Below are positions 1 to 5,737 of a stretch of 12,723 bases of DNA, in pieces. Under the pieces are notes generated by a model. It did not search any database and was not told where the DNA came from. It saw only the letters and a list, made by a program, of their open reading frames with translations. The number at the start of each line of letters is the position of its first letter. Position 1 is the stretch's first letter. The stretch comes from Bacillota bacterium (GTDB taxonomy: Bacteria > Bacillota > Clostridia > Christensenellales > Borkfalkiaceae), in assembly GCA_003343995.1 (NCBI GenBank), contig QAKE01000006.1:1-12723 (forward strand). The letters are read 5' to 3'. The translations under genes were made by a program, and so were the position numbers.

Positions 1-2
1 TA

Positions 3-176
3 CACATCTCTGTCCCCCCGTCACCTGCGCGCGACAAACACCTCTTTTTTTGTGCACGCACGAAAACGGCCTCAGACCACGCCAGCAGCGGGCGGAAGGG
101 GGATAAATACCATCAAAAAAATTGTGCAAATTTGTGCACTATTGTGCAGTGCCAAAAACCGGGGGAATCAGGCTAA
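3..176 (+). CDS. 3' part of a small plus-strand ORF (5' end outside window)
   Basis: This is the left-hand copy of the ORF at 12141-12383, from the repeat onward. The reading frame stays open through the first nine non-repeated bases, where it reads H-I-S ahead of the shared VPPSPARDKH stretch; the right-hand copy reads W-A instead. The ORF ends at taa 174-176. The function is unknown. The DNA contains regularly spaced TTGTGCA repeats, so conservation of this stretch may reflect a DNA site as much as a protein. Confidence 0.3.
   Translation, partial: HISVPPSPARDKHLFFCARTKTASDHASSGRKGDKYHQKNCANLCTIVQCQKPGESG
50..148 (+). repeat. TTGTGCA repeats, three of them at exact 10-bp spacing
   Basis: TTGTGCA occurs at 50-56, 122-128, 132-138 and 142-148. 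The last three start exactly 10 bp apart, about one helical turn, so they fall in three different reading frames and are not explained by coding. The copies sit about 200 bp from the origin iterons and recur in the right-hand repeat. I infer a protein-binding array, possibly a second replication or partition element. Confidence 0.5.
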
Positions 177-206
177 AAAGCCATAAAATTGCACCTGTCG
201 CGGACG

Positions 207-217
207 CTGTAATACAG
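207..217. promoter_or_regulatory. CTGTAATACAG palindrome, site 1
   Basis: This 11-bp near-perfect palindrome matches sites at 11233-11243 (partial) and 11346-11358 beside the sid/ribbon-helix-helix promoter region. It is repeated at 12414-12424. It is a candidate operator; the protein that binds it is unknown. Confidence 0.4.
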
Positions 218-345
218 GCTGAAATAAACACCTATGAGTGACGCAGAAGGCCACCGCCCATGAAAAATTTTCGCCCGTAGTTGTTAATAAAATATTAACA
301 GGAAAAGAGCTTTTTTCTCAAAAATCAGGGGGAGTCACGGAAGCG

Positions 346-605
346 GGTTACAACGGTTACAGTCACAAGAAAATCACCTAATCATATGATTTTAATCAAT
401 TAACCTTGTAACCTTTGCGAGGTTACAAAAAGTCCCATGAAAGTTACACCCAATAAAATCAGATAGTTAAGTTTTAAAATTGTAACCTGAGATAAGGTTA
501 CAGAGTAACCAGATCGTAACCCGGTTGTAACTTTTTGGATTTGGATAAAATGATATATAAATCAATATAATAGTGTTTTATTTTTACTTTGTAACTTTTG
601 TAACC
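346..605. other. Candidate replication origin with GGTTACA/TGTAACC iterons
   Basis: GGTTACA occurs at 346-352, 355-361, 421-427 and 496-502. The opposite orientation TGTAACC occurs at 407-413, 481-487 and 599-605. Variants lie at 442-448 (AGTTACA), 504-510 (AGTAACC), 515-521 (CGTAACC), 526-532 (TGTAACT) and 590-596 (TGTAACT). Two pairs form inverted repeats: 406-428 with 9-bp arms and 481-502 with 8-bp arms. AT-rich stretches lie at 383-400 and 541-590. P4 origins carry iterons bound by the satellite's own alpha protein; by analogy these would be read by the 889-aa protein at 1892-4561, but the motif differs from P4's. The cluster also holds nothing that looks coding. Confidence 0.7.
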
Positions 606-647
606 CGTTTCCGATACCCCCCCTCAAATTCTGGAAAATCGACCATT

Positions 648-659
648 CTTTAATTAAAG
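648..659. other. 12-bp perfect palindrome CTTTAATTAAAG
   Basis: A perfect palindrome between the last iteron and the small ORF at 695. The region downstream of a P2-type int is where P2 carries attP, so this AT-rich segment (606-679) is a possible recombination site for the 326-aa integrase. No core sequence can be proved from one copy. Confidence 0.25.
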
Positions 660-694
660 GATTCTTTTCTGTTAATAGTTTGGTCATTTTGCCA

Positions 695-874
695 ATGTCC
701 AGTGATAGCCCCACTCCGGCAAATATTGCCATTTATGGCGGTGCTGGCCATACATCGAGTACAGTCATTTTTAACCGTGCTGCAGGAAGTCAGAAACGAC
801 AGTGCCAGCTGAGGGCAAATACAGAACAGCCTAAAAATGGGGCAATACTTCTACGCTGCGGAGGAAAGGGGTAA
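695..874 (+). CDS. Possible small ORF resembling Ash-type satellite ORFs
   Basis: The frame runs from ATG 695 (or TTG 680) to taa 872-874 and gives about 59 residues, including YGGAGHTSSTVIFNRAAG. From memory, this resembles the front part of short ORFs annotated around the immunity region of P4-like elements (Ash-like). Here it lies alone, converging on the integrase gene. No convincing ribosome site precedes either start; a purine run (ggaggaaagggg) occurs only at its 3' end. It could be a relic left by recombination or a conserved RNA/DNA segment. Low confidence as a gene. Confidence 0.3.
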   Translation: MSSDSPTPANIAIYGGAGHTSSTVIFNRAAGSQKRQCQLRANTEQPKNGAILLRCGGKG

Positions 875-892
875 ACCGGCCAATCGGCCGGT
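875..892 (-). terminator. Hairpin closing the leftward alpha-int operon
   Basis: ACCGGCC (875-881) and GGCCGGT (886-892) form a 7-bp GC-rich stem with a 4-base loop, 3 bases past the integrase stop. On the minus strand it is followed only by TTTAC, so the T tract is short and efficiency uncertain. Confidence 0.55.
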
Positions 893-895
893 CAT

Positions 896-1876
896 TCAGA
901 GGCTGATACCGCCTGAGAAAGGATTAAGCAAGACGGCATGTTGCAGATAGTCAGGCGCTACATGCGCATAAACCATTGTCTGCTGGATACTGGCGTGACC
1001 AAGAATTTGTTGTAAGGCGATAATATTGCCCCCGTTCATCATGAACCAGCTTGCGAAGGTATGCCGGAGCACATGCGTGGCCTGCCCGCGTGGTAAATCG
1101 GGCTTAACCTCTCTGAGCCGTTCGCAGAAGTTTTCATAATCAACCCGGAACAGCGGCCCGGTGTCACTGGTCTTGATCTCACTCTCCAGTTCTTCCGATA
1201 TCGGCACTATTCTCCGTTTCCCGTTTTTGGTCTTGAGGAACGTCACGCGCCCGTGATTAACCTGCTCGCCCCGTAGCGTGCTGCCTTCGCCCCAGCGTGC
1301 GCCTGTACTGAGGCACAACAGTGCTACGCGCCGATCGTCGCCGGTCAACGTTTTCAGCAACCTGCCGATCTCTGATTTGGTTAGATAGGTCATGGCTGGG
1401 GGTGTTTCTTTCAGTGGTTCAAGCCCCTTGCAGGGGTTTTCCTTACTGAACTCTTCCATTTTGATCAAAGTGCTGAACATACCGGAAAGCCGGTATATAT
1501 CGCGGTTGATCGTGGCTGCGCTTATCCCATCTTCAAGCCGCTGGCTACGGTGCTGCGCAATCATGCGTTTGCTCAACCGATTAACAGCCGGATCCCCCAG
1601 CGCCCTGATCGTCTTATTCAGGTGCCGCTTTTCTGTTTCGCCGTTTTCCTGCGTCTGACCGTACAGCAGCCACCAGGTGTCTAACAACTCGCTTAAGGTT
1701 CGGCGATCAACACTCGCACCCAGCCACTCTTTTTTTTCGGCATTCGCCATGACATAGCGCTCAAAGAGCACGGCTTCCTGTTTCCTGTCAAATATCCTGC
1801 GAAAGCGCTTACCGCTGCGTCCTCTGGCATAGATATCGACTTCATAACGCCCGTCAGTCCGTTTTTTTATGGTCAT
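896..1876 (-). CDS. int: P2/186-type tyrosine integrase
   Basis: This 326-aa site-specific tyrosine recombinase would join attP to attB. The N-terminal part (1-50) is a compact arm-binding-like region, 60-160 a core-binding helical domain, and 165-310 the catalytic domain. The catalytic set is visible: R194 (STGAR), K220 in KNGKRR, H268 and R271 (HVLRHTF), H294 (LGHAS) and nucleophile Y303 (MVYAHVAPDY). MMNGGNI-LQ-ILGH and the C-terminal VLLNPF are typical of the P2/186 Int branch as I recall it. Length fits (P2 Int is about 337 aa). ATG 1876 is preceded by an AGAGGG ribosome site. It starts 15 bp after the replication gene and is probably co-transcribed with it, an unusual place for int. A second, P4-type integrase lies at 7743-8966. 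Confidence 0.93.
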   Translation of the reverse strand: MTIKKRTDGRYEVDIYARGRSGKRFRRIFDRKQEAVLFERYVMANAEKKEWLGASVDRRTLSELLDTWWLLYGQTQENGETEKRHLNKTIRALGDPAVNRLSKRMIAQHRSQRLEDGISAATINRDIYRLSGMFSTLIKMEEFSKENPCKGLEPLKETPPAMTYLTKSEIGRLLKTLTGDDRRVALLCLSTGARWGEGSTLRGEQVNHGRVTFLKTKNGKRRIVPISEELESEIKTSDTGPLFRVDYENFCERLREVKPDLPRGQATHVLRHTFASWFMMNGGNIIALQQILGHASIQQTMVYAHVAPDYLQHAVLLNPFSGGISL

Positions 1877-1891
1877 ATTACTGTCCCTCTG

Positions 1892-4561
1892 CTACTGAGC
1901 GACCGGCACTTTGAAAATCCAGCATTTCACCTGCTCAGGCTCTTTCGGACCAGCTTCGCCACGCCCCTGATTTGCCAGCCTGGAGACCTCACTCCTTACC
2001 GTCTTCTGGCCTGTGCATGGCCGCATACGCCCGCTTTTCAGGTAATCCTGGATCTCTTTCGCCGGAGGGATATTTACACGCTGCATAGCAGCCACACGCA
2101 TCAGGTGAGGGAAGTTAATGGCGATCTCGTCGCGATTATCTTTCCCAAAATGATTGACGCCAAAACGCTCCAGGCTATTAAGATAATCAAAGGCATCCCA
2201 GAACTCGCGGACAACGGGAATGTCGGCTTCCAGCGATTTAACCCGTTCCACAGCCATCACTGTAAGCTGTTCGCAGGTGCGATCGAGACGCTCTGCCGGG
2301 ATATCCAGAACGCAGGCCAGCGCCCTCACGCAACCAATCATCTGGGCATGGTTTTTGGCGATACGGATATGACGAATATCAGCGTGCTGTTCCAGTCTGA
2401 TTTTTTCGGCCTCAAAGACTTCCTGCATAACAGACAGTATCTCACCTTCCCGGCATACAGCCCGGATCATGAAGCCAGATGCCTGATCAACTGGCAGGCG
2501 CTCAAGGCGCTCAGCCGCCGCTCTGGTCAGTGAAGACTGGCGCCGTTTATCCGTAAAAATATGAATAATGCGCTCCAGCACCGCTGGGGAGGCGTTAACA
2601 GTGGCGTTTTGCGCAATAACAATACTCCCCCTGAATGGTGGATCTCTGGTTTCGTTGTTATTGGCCTTAACACCCAGCACCCGCAAGCCTCGCCCGTTAT
2701 ATAGTGGTTTCAGTTCATCGAAATCAAATCCCCGCAGCTTCTTTGTGTCCTGAGCACGATCGCCTTCAAGCAACACGACAGGCAGGTTTGCCACCTGAGC
2801 AAAATTGCGATAAATGCCAGCAACGGAACCTTTTGAGGGGTCAATACCTTCGTAACTGTCCCGGCCACAGAGCCGCCAGAGAAAATCAATAAGCGTTGAT
2901 TTTCCTGTTCCCGGCTCACCGATAATTTCCAGAAAGGGAAAACTGGCCTGCTGTTCACGTATCTGTTCAGCGAAGAATGTTCCGAGCCAGAATGCCAGCG
3001 CGATATAGCCATTTTCACCAAAAGCCGTCCAGATATCATCAACCCAGTCGAATGAAAGGGAATTTTCATCCGGGTTAATATTGATTACCGGAGAGCGGCT
3101 CAGCGTCTTGATATTCATCCCGCTGATCTCAAAGTAATCCTCACTGTTCAGCGAATAAACTTTGCCGTTATGTATCGCCTGCGTATTAAATATCCATGCC
3201 TTCCAGTCCCTGTTATATCCAATAAAATCCTGTGTTTTTACCTCTTTAATCCTTGGCAGATCCTTTTTAATCAGGCCGTCAAGCTGCTGGCTGGTTCCGG
3301 TATAAAGAGCGCCTTTTGCCACATGGAGAAGACGCTTTTTAAATTCAGAAGCCGAAGAAATCTGCGCTGCGGTAAAGGAGTCTTTCACTGCGGGCGTATT
3401 TCCGGGGAAGGCAATACGGAAATAGTACCAGGACTCGTCAGTCACTTCTGAACGCATAAAATACAGCGGTGTCGGATTGCAGTTAGCAATCTCCTTAATT
3501 GCGCCAGACTCCTTGAGTGCAACACTCCGGGCCTCACGCTCATCACGAATATTACGCTCCCCCATAATGCGCTCTACCGCTCTCATATGGCGCTCAATAT
3601 CCAGCTTAAACCAGTACACGCTGTTCCCGTATTCAAAGTGAAATTCAGGGCGTTCATTATGTTCAAACATGCGAAGCGCCTTATCCCTGGCGCTCTCGGC
3701 CAGTAGTAGATCGCCGTAATAGCGATATTCTTTCTGGTGGCGTTTGGTTAATCTGCCGGTCAGGTGATGATCGTTCCAGTCGGCTTTACTGCTGCCTTGC
3801 GCCGGAAGTGCGGCAACGGCTTTCCAGCCCTGCTCACGACTCCGGGCCACATGTCGGCGTATAGCAGACTCCCCTGCTTTACCGTTATCCAGCGCCCAGA
3901 CGAGAAACGGCTTTTCTTTGCCCTGGTAGCGCTCAGCAAGCGCTTTAAGCGCAGCTTCCGGGTAGTTGCCAGCAGTCATGATAGAAACGGCCGGGATATC
4001 ATTCTGATAAAGGCTTATGGCATCAAAAATTCCTTCTGTCAGCCAGAGGCAACGGACGTTAGCCAGGTCCAGCGCTGGCGGAACCCACCAGTGACCGGCA
4101 TATTTACCATGGAAGTTAGCCTTACGATCAAAGCGTTCTGGCTTGTCAATAATCCGCTCCCACCAGATACCATCAGACAGGGCAAAGCGAACAGTTGCAC
4201 TTCCCATACCGCCCTTATGGTAGCTTTCCTGCGTGTAGCATCCCTTTAACCGGGAAGTATCCAGACCTCTGGCTTCCCTCAGATAGGCTTCCGCAGCGGC
4301 AAAAGGCTGCTCAGGCGTGCTCTCATAGCGATCTGACCATGAATTAAATAATTCAGGGTAGAGCGACTTTACTGACAAATCAGCGCCGCAATTATTTTCA
4401 CGGCCACAACGCAGCACCCATGGATTTTCCATGCTGGTAAAGAGTTCTTTCTTGTTACATTCAGGACAAATACCCGAGCGCAAATAGCCATTTTGCTCTT
4501 TAAACTTGAAATCATGTACCAGTCGCTTTATGATTTCCGGGCGTAAATCTTTTCTGTGCAT
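1892..4561 (-). CDS. Replication protein: zinc-finger/TOPRIM primase with ATPase-helicase domain
   Basis: This 889-aa protein is the likely replication initiator, primase and helicase, the functional counterpart of P4 alpha (777 aa). Residues 32-58 hold a zinc-binding motif (C32, C35, C52, C58) as in phage primases. A TOPRIM-like core follows, with WLTEGIFDAI (E176) and VWALDNGKAG (D225). The second TOPRIM acidic position, usually D in DND or DAD, is G227 here. A long middle segment (about 260-530) shows no motif I recognise. The ATPase part has Walker A GEPGTGKST at 548-556, Walker B VVLLE ending at E599, and a later AQNATVN...LERI stretch that may be a sensor/arginine-finger region. ATG 4561 has a GAGGA site 8 nt upstream, immediately after a strong hairpin. 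It probably acts on the iterons at 346-605. DUF5906/DUF927-like helicases are related alternatives. Confidence 0.85.
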   Translation of the reverse strand: MHRKDLRPEIIKRLVHDFKFKEQNGYLRSGICPECNKKELFTSMENPWVLRCGRENNCGADLSVKSLYPELFNSWSDRYESTPEQPFAAAEAYLREARGLDTSRLKGCYTQESYHKGGMGSATVRFALSDGIWWERIIDKPERFDRKANFHGKYAGHWWVPPALDLANVRCLWLTEGIFDAISLYQNDIPAVSIMTAGNYPEAALKALAERYQGKEKPFLVWALDNGKAGESAIRRHVARSREQGWKAVAALPAQGSSKADWNDHHLTGRLTKRHQKEYRYYGDLLLAESARDKALRMFEHNERPEFHFEYGNSVYWFKLDIERHMRAVERIMGERNIRDEREARSVALKESGAIKEIANCNPTPLYFMRSEVTDESWYYFRIAFPGNTPAVKDSFTAAQISSASEFKKRLLHVAKGALYTGTSQQLDGLIKKDLPRIKEVKTQDFIGYNRDWKAWIFNTQAIHNGKVYSLNSEDYFEISGMNIKTLSRSPVININPDENSLSFDWVDDIWTAFGENGYIALAFWLGTFFAEQIREQQASFPFLEIIGEPGTGKSTLIDFLWRLCGRDSYEGIDPSKGSVAGIYRNFAQVANLPVVLLEGDRAQDTKKLRGFDFDELKPLYNGRGLRVLGVKANNNETRDPPFRGSIVIAQNATVNASPAVLERIIHIFTDKRRQSSLTRAAAERLERLPVDQASGFMIRAVCREGEILSVMQEVFEAEKIRLEQHADIRHIRIAKNHAQMIGCVRALACVLDIPAERLDRTCEQLTVMAVERVKSLEADIPVVREFWDAFDYLNSLERFGVNHFGKDNRDEIAINFPHLMRVAAMQRVNIPPAKEIQDYLKSGRMRPCTGQKTVRSEVSRLANQGRGEAGPKEPEQVKCWIFKVPVAQ

Positions 4562-4572
4562 ATAAAATCCTC

Positions 4573-4601
4573 AAGCGCCGCTCACTACGGCGCTTTTGTT
4601 T
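4573..4601 (+). terminator. Strong hairpin ahead of the replication gene; T-tract on the plus strand
   Basis: AAGCGCCG (4573-4580) and CGGCGCTT (4588-4595) form an 8-bp stem with a 7-base loop. A T-rich tail (TTTTGTTT) follows on the plus strand, so as a terminator it would stop antisense transcription. In the leftward mRNA the same hairpin ends just before the GAGGA ribosome site of the replication gene and could affect its translation. Confidence 0.5.
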
Positions 4602-4607
4602 AATTGT

Positions 4608-4865
4608 TTATTTTTGTGACGCATTTACGTTCATAAAGTCGTGACATATCCCCATTTTCTTCATCTCCTGCAAAACGTCCGAAACATCCTCGCTGATATA
4701 GCTGAAAATATCCGGTATCCATAAGAGTGGCATCGCGTTAGCTTCACACTGGCGAATATGTAAATGCATTTGGAATGCGACATTCTTCGCGCGATTCAGT
4801 TTGTGATAACTCTCAATACTGAGGTGAGACGGATTAATATTCTGAACATTATTACTTGTTTTCAT
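4608..4865 (-). CDS. Small protein of unknown function (85 aa)
   Basis: I do not recognise this protein. It begins with a polar, Asn-rich segment, then a basic helical stretch (residues 17-40), a hydrophobic LLWIPDIFSYI segment around 47-57, and a likely amphipathic helix DVSDVLQEMKKMG at 60-72. There is no signal peptide or clear membrane span. ATG 4865 is preceded by an AGAGGA ribosome site about 8 nt upstream. It lies between the three coupled small genes and the replication gene on the same strand, the zone that in P4 holds small early regulators such as epsilon. A regulatory or replication-accessory role is only a positional guess. Confidence 0.65.
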   Translation of the reverse strand: MKTSNNVQNINPSHLSIESYHKLNRAKNVAFQMHLHIRQCEANAMPLLWIPDIFSYISEDVSDVLQEMKKMGICHDFMNVNASQK

Positions 4866-4942
4866 GGCACAATCCTCTTTCGACGGATGAAGGCATCCCC
4901 CGAAAATTAATTCGGTTTAAACTGACTCAGATTAAATACGGT

Positions 4943-5176
4943 TTAACAGTGCAGCTTACTGGTATAAGTCGTGGTTATTTCCAGCACCTTTAACGCTTTA
5001 AAATGCGTTAATCCTTCCCAGCGTAACTGAGCCGTAGCCAGGATTATTGCATCATCACGATTGAGAGCTTCAACCTTTACCTGTGCGCTGCGTGTATAAC
5101 CTTTACGCGTCACCGCATAACCGGAAACCTGATAATATTTATTCCTTGTTACTTTACCGCGAAAGATATCAGCCAT
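4943..5176 (-). CDS. Small early protein, third of three coupled genes (77 aa)
   Basis: The function is unknown. The layout is a short basic N-terminus, a strand-like KYYQVSGYAV segment (13-22), a second strand AQVKVEAL (31-38), a helix NRDDAIILATAQLRWEG (39-55) and a final strand FKALKVLEIT (59-68). This strand-helix-strand plan resembles the two genes upstream, so the three may be diverged paralogues. ATG 5176 overlaps the previous gene's stop by 8 nt (ATGGCTGA), with AAGGTG about 5 nt ahead, so translation is probably coupled. Its end is followed by about 77 bp without a gene before the 85-aa ORF. Confidence 0.7.
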   Translation of the reverse strand: MADIFRGKVTRNKYYQVSGYAVTRKGYTRSAQVKVEALNRDDAIILATAQLRWEGLTHFKALKVLEITTTYTSKLHC

Positions 5177-5363
5177 GTTTCACCTTCCCGACCGTTACGG
5201 TGTATTCATTATCATCGGCATATTTTCCGTTGCAGGTAATAACATCAGCCATCTTACAGGCAGCTTTCACCGCCTTAGCGGAAGATTTATATTTCTGCGT
5301 GCTCTGATAATTTTTTATTTCGCCCGTAATAACGTTACGGCAGGTAATGAAAAGTTTATACAT
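5169..5363 (-). CDS. Small early protein, second of three coupled genes (64 aa)
   Basis: Unknown function. The start at 5363 (MYKLFITC) is preferred over upstream codons because GGAGG lies 8 nt ahead of it and because it aligns with the start of the preceding gene (MFKLLITL). Shared features of the two are M-(F/Y)-K-L-x-I-T at the N-terminus, a central YK-x-x-x-x-A-x-x-A-x-KMA helix and a C-terminal strand (YTVTVGKV against CIVKI). It overlaps the preceding stop by 8 nt (ATGTATAA) and the following start by 8 nt. The composition is Lys-rich and basic, compatible with nucleic-acid binding, but no named domain is recognised. Confidence 0.7.
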   Translation of the reverse strand: MYKLFITCRNVITGEIKNYQSTQKYKSSAKAVKAACKMADVITCNGKYADDNEYTVTVGKVKHG

Positions 5364-5547
5364 TTCTGGCCTCCGCAATTTTAACAATACATTCATGCGT
5401 TACGGTGCCGGTGGCGTTCTTATGGATATACGCCATTTTCTGCGCGTCATTCCATGCAGCTTCGCGGGTTTTATAGCGGCCATTGTGAACCAGTTCGCGC
5501 CGGTCGCCAGCTTCGTGATTAATCAGGGTGATAAGCAGTTTAAACAT
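5356..5547 (-). CDS. Small early protein, first of three coupled genes (63 aa)
   Basis: Unknown function. The start at 5547 (MFKLLITLINHE) is chosen because GAGGTG lies 5 nt upstream and the start overlaps the Icd-like stop by 8 nt (ATGTTTAA). The predicted plan is a strand (2-9), a charged turn, a helix TREAAWNDAQKMAYIH (about 28-43), and a strand near the end. It is clearly similar in layout to the next gene. Each gene in this run starts inside its neighbour's last codons, so the set is probably made in fixed proportion from one message controlled by the immunity region upstream. Confidence 0.7.
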   Translation of the reverse strand: MFKLLITLINHEAGDRRELVHNGRYKTREAAWNDAQKMAYIHKNATGTVTHECIVKIAEARNV

Positions 5548-5737
5548 GAGCCACCTCACGAACCGGCAGACGGCCAGCAAAGGAGGCAACAAAATCACGC
5601 GCTATAGTGCGTCGTGCGCTCATGAAATCAGGGGCGGTGACTTCCTCGCGGTGGGGTTTAGCCGACACGTCAGAACGGCGTACAGCGAGAAAAAGCCAGA
5701 CAAACTGAGGATGTGAATGGGTTGGGGTTGCCATCAT
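5540..5737 (-). CDS. icd: Icd/Kil-like host cell division inhibitor (65 aa)
   Basis: The protein reads MMATPTHSHPQFVWLFLAVR and continues with SAKPHREEVTAPD, ARRTIARDFVASFAGRLPV. From memory this is the Icd-like family found beside P4 immunity regions; P1 Icd and P4 Kil block host division when overproduced. The ATG at 5737 (with another at 5734) has GGAG 9 nt upstream. That GGAG overlaps the 3' edge of a TACAACGG element complementary to the immunity RNA segment at 5831-5838, so RNA pairing could hide the ribosome site. The frame is open further upstream to 6136, so the longer product is an alternative. The stop overlaps the next gene's start by 8 nt. Confidence 0.7.
   Translation of the reverse strand: MMATPTHSHPQFVWLFLAVRRSDVSAKPHREEVTAPDFMSARRTIARDFVASFAGRLPVREVAHV

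Larger units (their letters stand above)
10..516. repeat. Left copy of a 507-bp exact terminal direct repeat
   Basis: Bases 10-516 are identical to 12217-12723 (offset 12,207). Reading leftwards, the match breaks at base 9, where t replaces g. The repeat holds the 3' part of a small ORF, the TTGTGCA repeats and most of the origin iterons. It runs to the last base of the window, so its true length is unknown. The simplest reading is a circular element written out with overlap, or a tandem copy. Confidence 0.95.

Noticed and set aside
346..605. CRISPR array
   Set aside because: The repeats are 7 bp, in both orientations and irregularly spaced, which fits iterons and not CRISPR.
2105..2533. Plus-strand open frame of 142 codons inside the replication gene
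   Set aside because: Antisense shadow of a gene with clear motifs; no ribosome site or family resemblance.
3764..4249. Plus-strand open frame of 161 codons
   Set aside because: Lies wholly opposite the TOPRIM-coding part of the replication gene; no independent support.
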